From Dromaius novaehollandiae (Eukaryota; Chordata; Aves; Casuariiformes; Dromaiidae), in assembly GCF_036370855.1 (NCBI RefSeq), contig NW_026991398.1:2170001-2234000 (forward strand): a stretch of 64,000 nucleotides of DNA, written 5' to 3'. A program made the position numbers and the translations under genes. Every line of letters starts with the position of its first letter. Within the stretch, counting starts at the first letter, position 1. Positions 10,830-21,488 of this stretch are shown one piece after another. The notes under the pieces are model-generated. The model was not told where the DNA came from. It made no database searches and saw only the letters and a program-made list of their open reading frames with translations.

Positions 10830-11800
10830 ACCCCAGCCATAGAGACAGGCTGTGCTTCTCTCGCAGGCTGCCCACCAGCAGAGGACATGGAGAGCCCTTT
10901 GCCAGCCCCACACTCCCTCGTCCCCCTCCACTTGTGATGTGGGACACAGCCTGGGTCTGGACCAGGCCCACATGAGGTCTCCACTGCCGACCCTTCCCCT
11001 GCAGAGGGAGGAAACCCCGATATTCCCGGCATGGAGCTGATGTCAAAACAGCACCTGCAGCCTGACTGGTCTGATGGCCTTGTCCCTCCCAGCACAACCA
11101 TGGAGTCCCAAGTGGGGCTGCCCACCCTGCCCCATTATCCCCCTCCCCACTCCCCGTTACCCCAAGCCCCATCCCAGCCCTGGCACTGGCTGACTGCCCT
11201 GACCTGGGGCAGTTCCAGCTCCCTGAGAGGGAGTGGGGGTGCAGAAGCAGCAGGCTGGGGGGCTGGGCTGCAGGCAGTGATGGCCCTGCCAGTCTGGGAG
11301 CTGGGGGGTGAGGCTGGACCTGCTGCCTGGATGGGGCTGGAGCCCCGGCATGGGGAGAGGCAGGCGGGCTGGAGGCCAGGCAGTGGCTGAGGGGCTGTTC
11401 CCACTCCTGCTGCACTGCTGGTCCCTGCGGTGTGGGGAGAGGGGACAGCAGATGAGGCAGCATGAGGTGGCAGCAGATCAGCAGGGGTGGGAGGCAGTGG
11501 GGGCTGCAGCAGGGGTCGTGGATGGCGCTTGTGCAGCGCAGTGGCACTCACACCACTGCCCGAGCCCCACTGTGGGTACAGCCCTCTCCTGGGGGCAGGG
11601 GTGTGTGTCGGCCACCCCATCAGCCTCCCAGCTGGGACTGGCCCCAGTGGCCCAGGCAGACAGGACAGTGACATCTGTGTCCCTTCTTCCTGTGTCCAGC
11701 AGATTCCCTACCCCCAGGCTGCCTGCAGCCCCCCCATGCCAGCCCCTCTCTCCAGGACAGCATGGGAGTCCCTGTCCTGGGGCTCCTCAGGCAGCTCCTG
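10830..11800. other. GC-rich interval, no recognised gene
   Basis: High-GC DNA with overlapping open frames on both strands (up to 281 codons forward from 11308, 243 codons reverse from 11547). They are rich in Pro, Ser, Gly and Cys and show no domain. Such frames are expected in GC-rich DNA with few stops. Part of it (about 11690-11800) resembles 38980-39060 and the reverse of 55870-55950, so it is the outer edge of the OR14 unit. I do not call a gene. Confidence 0.45.
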
Positions 11801-12763
11801 CTGCCCCAACATACACAGAAACAGATTTCTCTTTCTTGCTTATTCCTCCTTGCAAGCACACAATTGCTCCTTTCCCCTTCTCTAGGGATGTCCCTGCTCC
11901 AGAGAGAGCCTTTCCCCAGGGAGTGCATCAGTGCTGGCCTGCCTGGCCATTCCTCGACCTTCCCCTATGCTCCCTGAGGGCCCCGAGCTGCTGCTGCTGC
12001 TCTGCAGAGCGAGCGGGCTGTGGTGCCCCAGGGCCATGGGGTGACTGTGCACTGGCCGTGGTGGTTGGGGTGAGAAGCAGACCCAGCTGGACGGGCATCA
12101 TTGCACCTGACAACCCCCTACCAAGGGGTCTGTGGCTGTGGATGATGCTCTGAGCAATCATAGGACATTTCAAATGGCTCAGGCTGTGTTCAGGTGTGTG
12201 CCGAGATGCAGCCCAGGGTTTTCCATTGAAGGTGACATGAACCCCTCTCCAGGCTCCCTTCCCTCTGCCTGCAGGGTCCCCACTGTGGGCATCTGTCACC
12301 AGTCCTGTCATAGGGCAGACAGTCCCAGGCAGACACCGCTTGACCATTCAGCACCTCCAGGAGCACTGGGCACCCACAAGTCAGAGCTGAATGCAGCCCT
12401 CATTCCCTAACACAGCACCCCATGAGTTCATTGCCTTGAGCCCATGGAGACCTCCCAGAAAGCAACAGTCCTTTTCAGGGTGAAAGTCCTTGAGTGAACT
12501 CTTGGCCCTAGTTTTGGAAGAAGAAACCAACTTCCAAACACAGCACTAAGAAAATCCCCTTTTATTAGAGACAGGCCAGCTCTGACACAGTGACAGACAC
12601 ATTCACAGAAGGCCTCTGGGTCAGACAGACAGGATTTGTGCCTCTGGAGAAGTGGGATGAATTCAAATACTTCTGTACAAACATGATAAAAACAGGGAGA
12701 ATGCCCAAAGCACAAGAGTTGTCTCAGAAAATTAGAAATCACCTGTGAAGAGGGATGGGCAGC
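11800..12763. repeat. Downstream flank of OR14 unit U2
   Basis: Reverse-oriented copy of the block that follows the U1 gene. The caagcacacaattgctcctt segment at about 11861 and the tgcagccctcattccctaac segment at about 12392 are the reverse complements of U1 landmarks at about 8519 and 7981. It is non-coding. Confidence 0.65.
12561..12566 (-). promoter_or_regulatory. Polyadenylation signal of OR14 U2
   Basis: AATAAA on the reverse strand, 198 bases after the stop codon of the gene ending at 12764, at the same position as in the other copies. Confidence 0.6.
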
Positions 12764-13699
12764 TTATTCCTGCTGAACTAATACCACTTGAATGAGTTTC
12801 CTCAGGGCCTCCTTGAGCTCCTTGTTCCTCATGCTGTAGATGAGCGGGTTCACTGCTGGAGGCACCACCGCGTACAGAACAGCCACCACCAGATCCACAG
12901 CTGGGGAGGAGATGGAGGGGGGCTTCAGGTAGGCAAACATGACAGTGCTGACAAACAGGGAGACCATGGCCAGGTGCGGGAGGCACATGGAAAAGGCTTT
13001 GTGCCGGCCCTGCTCAGAGGGGATCCTCAGCACAGCAGTGAAGATCTGCACGTAGGACAGCACAAGGAAAATGAAACACACAAAGCTTAAACAGGCACTA
13101 ACCACAATAAGCCCAAGTTCCCTGAGGTAGGCGTCTGAGCAGGAGAGCTTGAGGATCTGGGGGATTTCACAGAAGAACTGGTCCACTGTGTTGCCTTGGC
13201 AGAGTGGTAGTGAAAATGTGTTCCCAGTGTGCAGGAGAGCATTGAGAAACCCACTGGCCCAGGCAGCTGCTGCCATTTTGACACAAGCTCTGCTGCCCAT
13301 GAGGGTCCCGTAGTGCAGGGGTCTGCAGATGGCAATAAAGCGGTCATAGGCCATGACTGTGAGGAGAGAATACTCTCCCCCAAACATGAAGGCAAATAGG
13401 AAGACCCGGGCAGCACATCCTGAGTAGGAAATGGCCCTGGTGTCCCACAGGGAATTGGCCATGGATTTGGGGACAGTGGTGGAGATGGAGCCAAGGTCGA
13501 GGAGGGAGAGGTTGAGGAGGAGGAAGTACATGGGGGTGTGGAGGCGGTGGTTGCAGGCTACGGCTGTGATGATGAGGCCGTTGCCCAGGAGGGCAGCCAG
13601 GTAGATGCCCAGGAAGAGCGAGAAGTGCAAGAGCTGCAGCTCTCGTGTGTCTGCAAACCCCAGGAGGAGGAAGTCATTGAGGGAGCTGCTGTTGGACAT
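12764..13699 (-). CDS. Olfactory receptor, OR14-like (class II), unit U2
   Basis: Intact 311-residue odorant receptor, no stop or frameshift. The ATG at 13699 starts MSNSSSLNDF as in the paralogues. An in-frame ATG six codons upstream lies in the same exon and could be used, adding six residues. Landmarks: Asn3 glycosylation site, GN at 39-40, PMYFL at 56-60 (one Phe changed to Leu), Cys95, MAYDRF at 116-121, KAFSMCLPHL at 234-243, NPLIY at 284-288. TM3 (about 100-113, with FMFGGEY) and TM5 (about 194-213, with SACLSFVCF) differ strongly from the other copies while the rest is nearly the same. That suggests a different ligand range. The gene faces U1 tail to tail. I infer it is functional. 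Confidence 0.93.
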   Translation of the reverse strand: MSNSSSLNDFLLLGFADTRELQLLHFSLFLGIYLAALLGNGLIITAVACNHRLHTPMYFLLLNLSLLDLGSISTTVPKSMANSLWDTRAISYSGCAARVFLFAFMFGGEYSLLTVMAYDRFIAICRPLHYGTLMGSRACVKMAAAAWASGFLNALLHTGNTFSLPLCQGNTVDQFFCEIPQILKLSCSDAYLRELGLIVVSACLSFVCFIFLVLSYVQIFTAVLRIPSEQGRHKAFSMCLPHLAMVSLFVSTVMFAYLKPPSISSPAVDLVVAVLYAVVPPAVNPLIYSMRNKELKEALRKLIQVVLVQQE

Positions 13700-13723
13700 T
13701 TTGCTATCTCCAGGCATGGCGGA

Positions 13724-13738
13724 CTGTCCCAAGAAGAA
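13724..13738 (-). other. Splice acceptor of OR14 U2
   Basis: On the reverse strand cttttcttcttgggacag ends at 13724, 24 bases before the ATG. It matches the ggacag acceptor of U3 and U4. The coding exon is thus preceded by an intron and an unseen 5' exon. Confidence 0.5.
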
Positions 13739-13772
13739 AAGACGTTGAGAAGTTAGGAGAGACTTTTCAAGC

Positions 13773-13797
13773 AAAAAAAACAAACAAACAAACAAAC
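13773..13797 (+). repeat. Short (CAAA)n-type repeat
   Basis: A run of A followed by five caaa units just upstream (on the reverse strand) of the U2 splice acceptor, within the presumed intron. The U1, U3 and U4 copies lack it; U3 has a different short aataaataaataaa run at about 41232-41245. Confidence 0.7.
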
Positions 13798-13799
13798 CA

Positions 13800-16700
13800 A
13801 TGTTGCAGTTCTCATACAACCCGCCACATTGCCTCTCTCTTTACTGAGACGATCTCTGTGCAGCTGCCTTGCTTCAGCTCCACTTTGCACTGGCTGAGTG
13901 TGCTGCTGTGAGGAGCAGGGGCCTCTGCCCATGGGCTCCAGAGGAGTCCGTCCTGCTGTACAGTAGTGGGAACAGGTTTGACTATCCCTGACATTCACAG
14001 TTTCTGTCAGGTGAAATACACTTATCATGTAGAAGAGCTTTACATCATCCTCACTGCCAATTCTAAAGGATAAAGTTTGAGGAACAGAGTTTCAGGGATT
14101 TTGTAGGCATTTTACTTTCCTTTAGATGTCACCCATGGGAGAGTGTTCCTGAAAGGTACAAATCCTTAGCATTTCTACTGTGAGTCCTGAGAGGAAAGCA
14201 TCCACTGTTCCTTGTTACAGAGTGAGGACAGCTGGTCTGTCTGTTAGTCTCATTCCCAGCTGTCCTGTGCTCACACCTCTTTCAGCTGGAGGATGGTGTT
14301 ACTCTAAAAAGAAACCAGTCCCTGCTGAGTGCAGACGAGTCCACTTTCAAAGTGCAGGTCTCCAAACTTCTCATCCTTTCTCAGGGCACCAGAGGGAGGT
14401 CTCCACACTCCCCTTCTAGCCAAGGACACACAGGGCTCTTTTCAGCTGCCCAGTTACACCCTCCCACCACCATCTCCATTCTCTCAGCATCTCTGCAGCT
14501 TCTTCATTTGTCTCTCAGATATCACAGAGTTGCTATGAGACAGCTGTGCCTTTCTGGAGGGCAGCTCCCAGCCTGGCACAACACAGAGAAACAGTCAAAG
14601 GACCATCAGGACGGAAGATGGTCTCTCCTTAAGGGAGAGTGGGCTCATTTCCCAGCCCCACGGACTGCCTTTCCTGGAGCCGCACAGCTTAGAAGGGGGC
14701 TGGGGCAACCTCACTCCCATGCAGACCCCTCTGTTCCACAATTTGCAGCATCAGTGTCTGAACTGCAGCTGAAACCCCCCTAACCCCAGGGAGCCCAAAA
14801 GCAAGAACAGGAGCATCATGAACAGGAGGGGAAACAAGGAGCAACAGCATGATCCTGCTGCCAAGGGAGGCAAGGAGAGAGAGACAGACAGGCACTCGGG
14901 AAAGCCTTCACCTTGCCCAGCTGGGCATGCCACCTCACAGACGGTGACATCGCAGGACAGTCGCTCCCAGCCCCTTTGTTGGGCAGCATGAAATGGGCCT
15001 ATGGCAGGAGAGAGGCCCCTCTCCTCTGCCAGAGGTCTGGCTGCAGAGGAGGCGGCTCATGGCCTGGACTCCACGGCTGTCAGGGCAGAGGCTCTGCTGG
15101 GTGGAGGGGAGACACAGGGGGCTTGCTCAGAGGAGGGTGTCTGCATTGGAGGGACTGACCATGGCCACAGAGGTGCTGCTGGAGGTGGAGCCGAAGGGGC
15201 TTGCTGAGGTTTCTCACAGACTATTAATCTCTCAGAGTAAAGGTTTAGGACTCTTAGTTCCTTGCCAAAACAAAACAAAACAAAACAAAAAGCCCTCTTT
15301 CCTTCATCCTCTCTGCCAAAATTAGGGAACTGAAAGCACAGACAACCGAAGGAAAGCTCCTTCTCTTTCAAGTAGCCCTTCTCTTGATATTCCTCTTGAA
15401 AAGCTGGGGGTCGCTCCTCTCACCCAAAGCTTTGTCCTGCAGCGCTGTAGGGAGTTCCCTAGGCAGGCTGAGTGCTGACCCTCGCAGGCAGCAGAGTCAC
15501 TGCCCCAGGCACACAGCACCCTGGGGCGCAGGGGCACTGCTCTGAATTACAGCCCTGGGCAGACCTGGGTGCATGCTCTGGCTTCACACCCGTGCAGGGT
15601 CCCTGGGAGAAGAGAGCAGCATGCCTTGTCCCTCTGCCTGTGTGTCAGGGAATCCCTCCTCTGAAGCATCTCCACCTCTGCTTATGCACCGGAGGAGCCC
15701 AGAGAATGATCCTTAAAAAGCCTAGCAGTCATGGGATGGGCTGGGTTCAGAAGATCCCTCCAGGAACCTCTGTAGCATTGCCCTGCAGCCAGAGACTTAC
15801 TGTGCAAAGGACTGTGAAGGTTTCTCCCAGAACGAGGTCTCCTCTGTCCTCCCACTCCACACTGCCTTCCACTTCTCTCTGCCTTCTCTCATCTCATGTC
15901 AGCTGCAGCAGGCAGTGCCCGCAGCCCTGCTGCTCTTGGCAGAGGAGCTGCTCCTGCACACAGCTGTGTCTGGGCAGTGCTGCCAGGTTGTCATGAGCTC
16001 CCTCCATCCCAGGAGCCTGGCCCCACACAGGAGCAGAGGCCCAGCTGAAGGCCTGAATATCTCTGTCCCTTGTGCTCCCTCCTCCTGGGAAATTTTCCCT
16101 GAAGTAGACTAAAACAATCACCTATTGTCTTTTGCTGAAGAGTGGAGAGAGACTGATTCCAACATTGCAACTTATTTCATCAGAGGATGACTATCTATGA
16201 GAGGTGGAAATGTCCTACTCGGGAAGGCCTTATTCCCATTTCTTTACTAGGCAGGGCGCCTAGAAGGGGACAAGGAGGTTGCTCATGGACACGTGGTTTA
16301 GGTTTTCATTCAGATGAGTCAATCTGAGCATCACATGCCTGTTTAGAAGCCTCTGGGCTGCAGTGGGATTCAGATCCTTCCTGTGAATCCCACAAACACA
16401 CAGGAGGTGTCTCCAGCACAGACAGCATGACACCTACAGGAAAAGCATGCCCCTTTGGAATGCATGCTGGTCAAGTGCCCCAGGGCATCTTGGGTTTCCT
16501 ACATGTGCCAAAAAAATTAATTCCAACACTGCTTTTAGGGAAAGTCCATCCCATCTACATACAAGCATGCTGCATAAATGGGATTCACACCAAACCGATG
16601 TCTCTGCTCTAGTCTCTGCACCCTCCAGCCCTTCTTGCTCTCCTCCCCATGAATGTCTTCTCACTCCCCCAGATGATATGTCCAGGGACTATACTAATGA

Positions 16701-17085
16701 TGGCCTCACGGTGGCTGGATCACAGGCTGCCCAGGCTCAGGGACTTCTTCAGTGACACCTTGTCTTTCCTGGAGATTGGTTCACCTCTGTCACAGGCCCC
16801 AAGGTGCTGCAGAGTCAGCTCAGGCAGCAAACCCCTTCCTGCCATTCCTGCACAGCCCAGCTCTGTTTCTCCCTGGCCTTGGGCCCTGCAGGGTTTGCTC
16901 TCTTAGTGGGAACCTCCTTTCACCACTACATTGCCACCTGCTAGGCCACTTGCAATCAAAGCCTTTGCATACATAAGGTCCTTGGTAACTGGTTTCTCTC
17001 TGACAAATCTTCAGTCTACACCACAGCTGAGGTGCTGAAGCCAACACATATGCAAACACATGCAGCCTGGGGTGCAGGCAGGAGC
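13800..17085. repeat. Upstream flank of OR14 unit U2 (presumed intron and 5' region)
   Basis: Reverse-oriented counterpart of flanks A and B of U1. Matches include 14380-14440 with 41860-41920, 14700-15120 with 42180-42570, 15470-15640 with 43260-43400, and 15840-16120 with 43620-43900. It is non-coding. It contains an (AAAAC)n run at 15267-15291. The frames seen here are not shared between copies. Confidence 0.65.
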
Positions 17086-17195
17086 AAGTGGAGATGCACA
17101 AGCTGTCACAGGAGTGTCACATGGTTGGAATAGCTGAGATGTGGTGGGATCACTTGCATGATGGAATCTACTACAGGAATTCTCACACCTCCTCT
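17085..17195 (+). mobile_element. CR1 LINE fragment of unit U2, sense (endonuclease start)
   Basis: The forward strand reads LSQECHMVGIAEMWWDH, the early endonuclease part of CR1 ORF2. The same sequence opens the long CR1 of U3 at about 45320-45390. After about 17195 the match stops, so the rest of this unit's CR1 was removed or displaced by the sequence that precedes the ERV. Confidence 0.7.
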
Positions 17196-17416
17196 TCCGA
17201 GGCTCTGTCATGCTCCCTGAACACTGATGTAGCAGCTGGTGGGTGGCCTAGCAGCCAAGCGAGGAGCACTGCTGCCCCTGGGTGGGTGGGAGCAAAGGCC
17301 CCAGCCGCTGGGGAGGGCAGGGTGTGCAGGGGAGCAGCTCCTGCTGGGTTATTGCTGTTGCTGGGAAGGCAGGCTGCGTGGTTAGCATGACAAGTCTTGG
17401 TGATTTGTCTCCATAG
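17196..17416. other. GC-rich junction sequence
   Basis: About 220 bases between the CR1 remnant and the exon-like block. It has no recognised feature and ends in a plausible splice acceptor (tgtctccatag, ending at 17416). Confidence 0.35.
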
Positions 17417-18690
17417 GTTGTTTGTACTCTGCGGGAGTTCAGTGACAACAGGCAGTATGTGAGCAGGCTCAAGCTAGAGGCTGACAAAATGTATCGGCAA
17501 GAACAAGTACATAAAGCTCAGTGTTCATAGGCCTGTATCATGGTGCAGAGGGTTGGGGCTTTACTTGTTATATCTCAGCCAGGCACGAATTGAAGAAGCA
17601 GTGAGGGCTGCTCAGCTCCATCCAGTGCAACGGCCTCAGATAACAGGCAGAGGTGTAAGAGCAGTCAGCACCCATGGGAGAAGAGTCCCAAGCAGAGTCC
17701 CACCCAATAATGTAACCTCCTCCACCTCCTCTCCTCATTTTGTTCACCATTCACTCATCGGTTCCTTCTGGTTTCTGGTACAGAAGTCTTTAAATGAAGA
17801 ACTGCATAATGAAGTCCAGACTACACTGATCGGGACCACACTGACAGAAGCCCAGGAACTGAAAGGGGTGGCTGAGAGCACAGTCAAGGAAGTGCTGGAG
17901 AGGCTGAAAGAGCTGGATCAGTTGGTCTGCATTTTAAGGAGGGCTCCACTGGCAATCAGTGGAAGGTTGCTTGCTAGCGCTAGAAGGGCAGAGCCTTCCG
18001 AGACATCTCCTCCAGATCTCCGGGAGGAAATTGGACTGGTGGCTATAAAGACTGTAGCAATTCTTTCCAACCATGTTGGGAAACAAGGGGTTTGCAGCAC
18101 ATCAGATGCCTCTGAGCCTAGGCTGCTGGCCTGGCGGAGGGAGCAGCTCGGAGCTGCACGAGCCACGCGAGCTGGCAAATCAGGAGAAAGCAGGCTGAGG
18201 GAAGCTGAATTACCAGGCTAGCTTCTCTTGACAAAATCACCAAAGATGCTGTTGAGAGGGTTGGATCCACCTTGGAATTGTTTGTAGCTTCTCAATTTGA
18301 ACATCACTTCCACTGTCAGTTTTCTGAAATCCTGAAGCTTCCCCTTGAGACTATTTCTAAGAGACAACTGCAGCCATCCCGGACACCTTTCTCAGCCCAG
18401 GTGATGAAGGAAGTAGAAGCATCATGTAGAGCATCCAAACACTGGACACCAGAAGGCACAAGGCTGCCCATGTTGCAACCATTCCATGATGTTGCTGCTG
18501 TATCACAAGAGAGTAGCATGCTTGCAAGGCGTAGCATCCAAAACTCAATGTCCCAAGTTCAGCAGCTCCATTCAGAACCAAATGTGCATGCTGAAATTGT
18601 TGTCCATGATGCTCTAGAAACCCTGAAGAAGCAGCAGCAGAAGGTAGAAAAAGAAATGAATGCAAAGGCAAGATCCTTCAAGGACACTTG
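17417..18690 (+). pseudogene. Exon-like coiled-coil fragments of an unrecognised gene
   Basis: Three stretches read as ordinary cellular protein. First, 17417-17506 is exactly 30 codons between a good acceptor (ccatag) and donor (gtacat) and contains REFSDNRQYVSRLKLEADKM. Second, from 17784, after a pyrimidine-rich acceptor ending ggtacag, the same phase continues as KSLNEELHNEVQTTLIGTTL and further helical, charged sequence to about 17930. Third, 18234-18690 reads as an uninterrupted 151-residue stretch ending in a stop at about 18689, with a helical C-terminal part (EIVVHDALETLKKQQQKVEK). The composition (Leu, Lys, Glu, Gln) suggests coiled coils. I do not recognise the gene. The intron-like gaps argue against a processed copy and against a retroviral gag. 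It may be a fragment of a duplicated host gene lying next to, or broken by, the ERV. Confidence 0.4.
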
Positions 18691-18694
18691 AGAA

Positions 18695-19420
18695 GAAAGC
18701 ACTGTGGAGAGTGGGCTAGTGGAGTCGCTGTTAAATCAGTGCGGTCAACCTCTGACTGCTGGTTCCTGGACAATGACAGTGGACTACTGCAACATTAACA
18801 GCATAACTCCGATGTTGACTGCAGCTGTGCCCAACATGGTGTCCATCATGGAACAACTGGCCACCAGAAGGGGACACTGGCATGTGGTAATAGATTCGGC
18901 AAATGCCTTTTTTTCTATTGCCATCACACAGAAGAGCCAAGATCAACTTGCATTTACCTGGGAAGGCCGCCAATATACCTTTATGGTGCTGCCACAAGGT
19001 CACAAACATCATTTGTCACCAGCTGGTAAGCAGGGACCTTGACCAGGTGACCCTGCCCAATAAGGTAGTAATGGAACACTATATAGACAACATCTTGCTA
19101 AGCAGTCCCACTGAAGCAAGTCTTGTTGAAGTAAAGGCATGAGTCCTAGATGTGTTAACTGATAGAAAGTGGGTAGTGAACCCAAAGAAAAGATGGGGCA
19201 CCAGCAATGAAGTCGTCTTTCTAGCCATACTCTGATCAGGTCCTCAGAGGAAAATACTACAAAGAGCCATTGATACCATTACCCACTTCCCTGAACCAAC
19301 ATCTCTAGGTCAGACCCAATCCTTCCTAGGGCTTATGGGGCACTGGCAAACCTTTATCCCACATCTCAGCTGCATTATACAGCCCACACAGGCCAGAGTG
19401 AGGAAGAAAGCCACCTTTGA
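18695..19420 (+). pseudogene. ERV pol: reverse transcriptase remnant
   Basis: Palm-domain motifs are visible in two frames. The first aspartate motif lies in VIDSANAFFSI (about 18889-18921), then FTWEGRQYTF and LPQG (about 18955-19002). The frame shifts at about 19003, and the catalytic box reads YIDN at 19080-19091 instead of the usual YxDD, so the second aspartate is lost. A thumb-like FLGLMGHWQTFIP stretch follows at about 19330. It is broken by frameshift and stops. Confidence 0.75.
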
Positions 19421-20335
19421 CTGAAGCCTTCAACAGAAGGCCGCCTTGCTCAAGCTAAAGAAGCTTTAAGTCAGCATGCACTTCAGAGCCCAGGAAGATG
19501 AGGAGCCCCTTTTGAGCTGGAAGTCACCACAGTAGGTGATACATCCTCATGGAGTCTGTGGCAACAAGCCTTGACCCACAAAGAACCCGCTGAGTACAGT
19601 TCAAAGCATTATCGGGTTTGGCTGAACAATACACCCCAATGGAACAGCAGACACTGGCTGCAGTCTGGGCTCTTCAACAAACAGAAGCTATCACAGGTCC
19701 AGATCCAGTGGTAGTGTGGTCTCCTTTGCCTATAATGAGATGGATCCAAGATGAAGGACCACTAGCTAGAAGGGGTACTGCACAAGTCCAAACTTCGTGG
19801 AAGTGGAAGCATTGTCTGCAACTACACATGAAGGCATCTAAACTGGGCATCACAGATGCTCATGCTCATCTCCTAGGGGTTGTCACCTTTGAGGAATTAC
19901 CCCCGAGGATAATTAGCATTGTAGCCCTCTAGCTGCAGCCCTAGGATCTCCACATGTAGAACCCCCCCCGGTACAATCAGCTGACAGTGGAGCAGCAAGA
20001 ACATGCATGGTTCACTGATGGCTCATGCTCGTACAAAGGGGCAGAGAGGTGGTGGTGAGCCATGACCTTTAATCCAACTGTGAAAGAGATTCTGTATGAG
20101 AGTGGCCTGGGAGCCATCAGGTATGCATCAGGTATACATTAGGATGGGCTATGCATGACAAGCCAATATGGAGAAAGCCCCTATGGCCTAGTACCTAGGA
20201 AGTCTGCACCCAGAGCTGAATTGCCACAAGACATGCAGACACCCATGCAGCTAGTAATTCCAGAGATGCCGAGGTAGATGCTATAGTGGCTGTTAGTATG
20301 ATCGTTGCTCCAGGGTTAGCAGATTGGATTCACCA
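19420..20335 (+). pseudogene. ERV pol: tether and RNase H remnant
   Basis: The tether is seen at about 19620-19930 with YTPMEQQTLAAVWAL. An RNase H-like FTDGSCS start with its aspartate lies at about 20010-20035. The following RNase H core is degraded by stops, and I can follow only part of it. Confidence 0.6.
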
Positions 20336-21060
20336 CAGAAGTGGCCATCTGGGTGGAGATGGGGCCACCCAATGGACTAGTGTTCGAGGTCTTCACACCA
20401 CCATCGTGGCATAAAAAGGGACAAGACAGCATTGCCCTTGTTGTACCCGCTTAGCTCCATGGCGGTTGCAGACCGAAAAGCTGTATATTTGCAGAGGACA
20501 AAAGCCTGGGCAGGTGTGGCAAATTGATGATATGGGACCCCTCCTGGAGAGCCAGTGGCACAGATATGTCCTGACCACTGTAGATTCCTACTCTGGTCTA
20601 TTGTACACCCACTCTTGTGCCACAGCTACCCAGGCTCACATCATTAAGGCATTAGAAGACTTGGCTGAGTTTTATACTTCCTTGGTGGAAATCCAAAGTG
20701 ATCAGGGCACTCATTTTACAGGGAGTGGCATTTGGAATTGGGCTGGAGAGCGAGGAGTAACCTGGATTTATCACAGCTTACCATCCACAAGGGCTGGGAT
20801 TGACAGAACACATGAATGGGCTGCTCAAAGAGCAGCTGTGTGAATTATCTCCTACTGGTACCCTCACAGGTTGGAGTAAAGACATTCGTCAGGCCAATGC
20901 CTGCCTCAGTGACTGCCCACTGCATGGCTCTACCCCATATGCTCGTTTCAAAGGGGACTCCATCGAGTGGCCGCGTGTGCTTAGAGTGCAATGACTGCAC
21001 TGCCAAGCCTGCCTCCCCATGTGAACCAGGCCCAAGAGTGCAGGGTTGGATCGGTGATGG
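20335..21060 (+). pseudogene. ERV pol: integrase remnant
   Basis: A CPCC zinc-binding pair lies at about 20434-20445. The core then has VWQIDDMGPL, the first catalytic aspartate in TVDSYSGLLY (about 20577-20606), and the second in EIQSDQGTHFTG (about 20689-20724). Beyond about 20740 the frame changes, and the glutamate region (in a RTHEWA-type stretch near 20806) is altered. The same domain in the 58-60 kb copy is less broken. Confidence 0.75.
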
Positions 21061-21475
21061 CCACACAAAGAAATAACCCTAGAACCAGATAGCCATCTTG
21101 TGAGTATGGGGCTGGCCATCGCTGTACCTCAAGGGTATTATGGTTGCATGCTGCCCTGTACTAGTTTAGCTCTCTGGGGAGTAGACATCATTGCAGGAGA
21201 CATTGACTCGAACTATCTTGAGGAGGTGAAAGTTGTGATCCATTACACCAGATCCCAACCCCTGTGATGTATATACACAGAGACCAAATAGCCCAGCGGA
21301 TATGTGACCAGATAGGTGTCCCCTCTATCCAGGAAGTAGATTCCCTGAGGCCCACCCAGCAACTAGGCGGTTTTGAGTCTAAGGGCATGCTGTGTGGGTG
21401 CATGATGTGACTAAACCCAAACAGTTGGAAGGGGAAATTATTGCTGAAGAGCAGGGGATACCCACCTGGTACTAA
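21060..21475 (+). pseudogene. ERV pol: C-terminal dUTPase remnant
   Basis: dUTPase signatures in order: GLAIAVPQGYYG (about 21108-21143), PCTSLALWGVDIIAGDID (about 21151-21204), and a degraded glycine-rich last motif, LGGFESKG (about 21362-21385). dUTPases lower dUTP during reverse transcription. The placement after integrase and before the polypurine tract is that of ERV-L. A stop at about 21472 ends pol. There are stops in the middle part, so it is inactive. Confidence 0.7.
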
Positions 21476-21476
21476 T

Positions 21477-21488
21477 CAAAGGGGAGAG
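21477..21488 (+). other. Polypurine tract before the 3' LTR
   Basis: aaaggggagag directly before TGTCC. The 58-60 kb copy has aaaggggaaag at the same position. This is the expected plus-strand primer site and sets the 5' edge of the LTR. Confidence 0.65.

Noticed and set aside
10816..12153. Large overlapping frames (243 and 281 codons) in GC-rich DNA
   Set aside because: Few stops are expected at this base composition. The translations are Pro, Ser and Cys rich, with frames open on both strands at once.
17553..18221. 222-codon frame treated as a single gene
   Set aside because: It runs through an intron-like gap and begins outside the exon-like part; only the section after the acceptor at 17783 looks coding.
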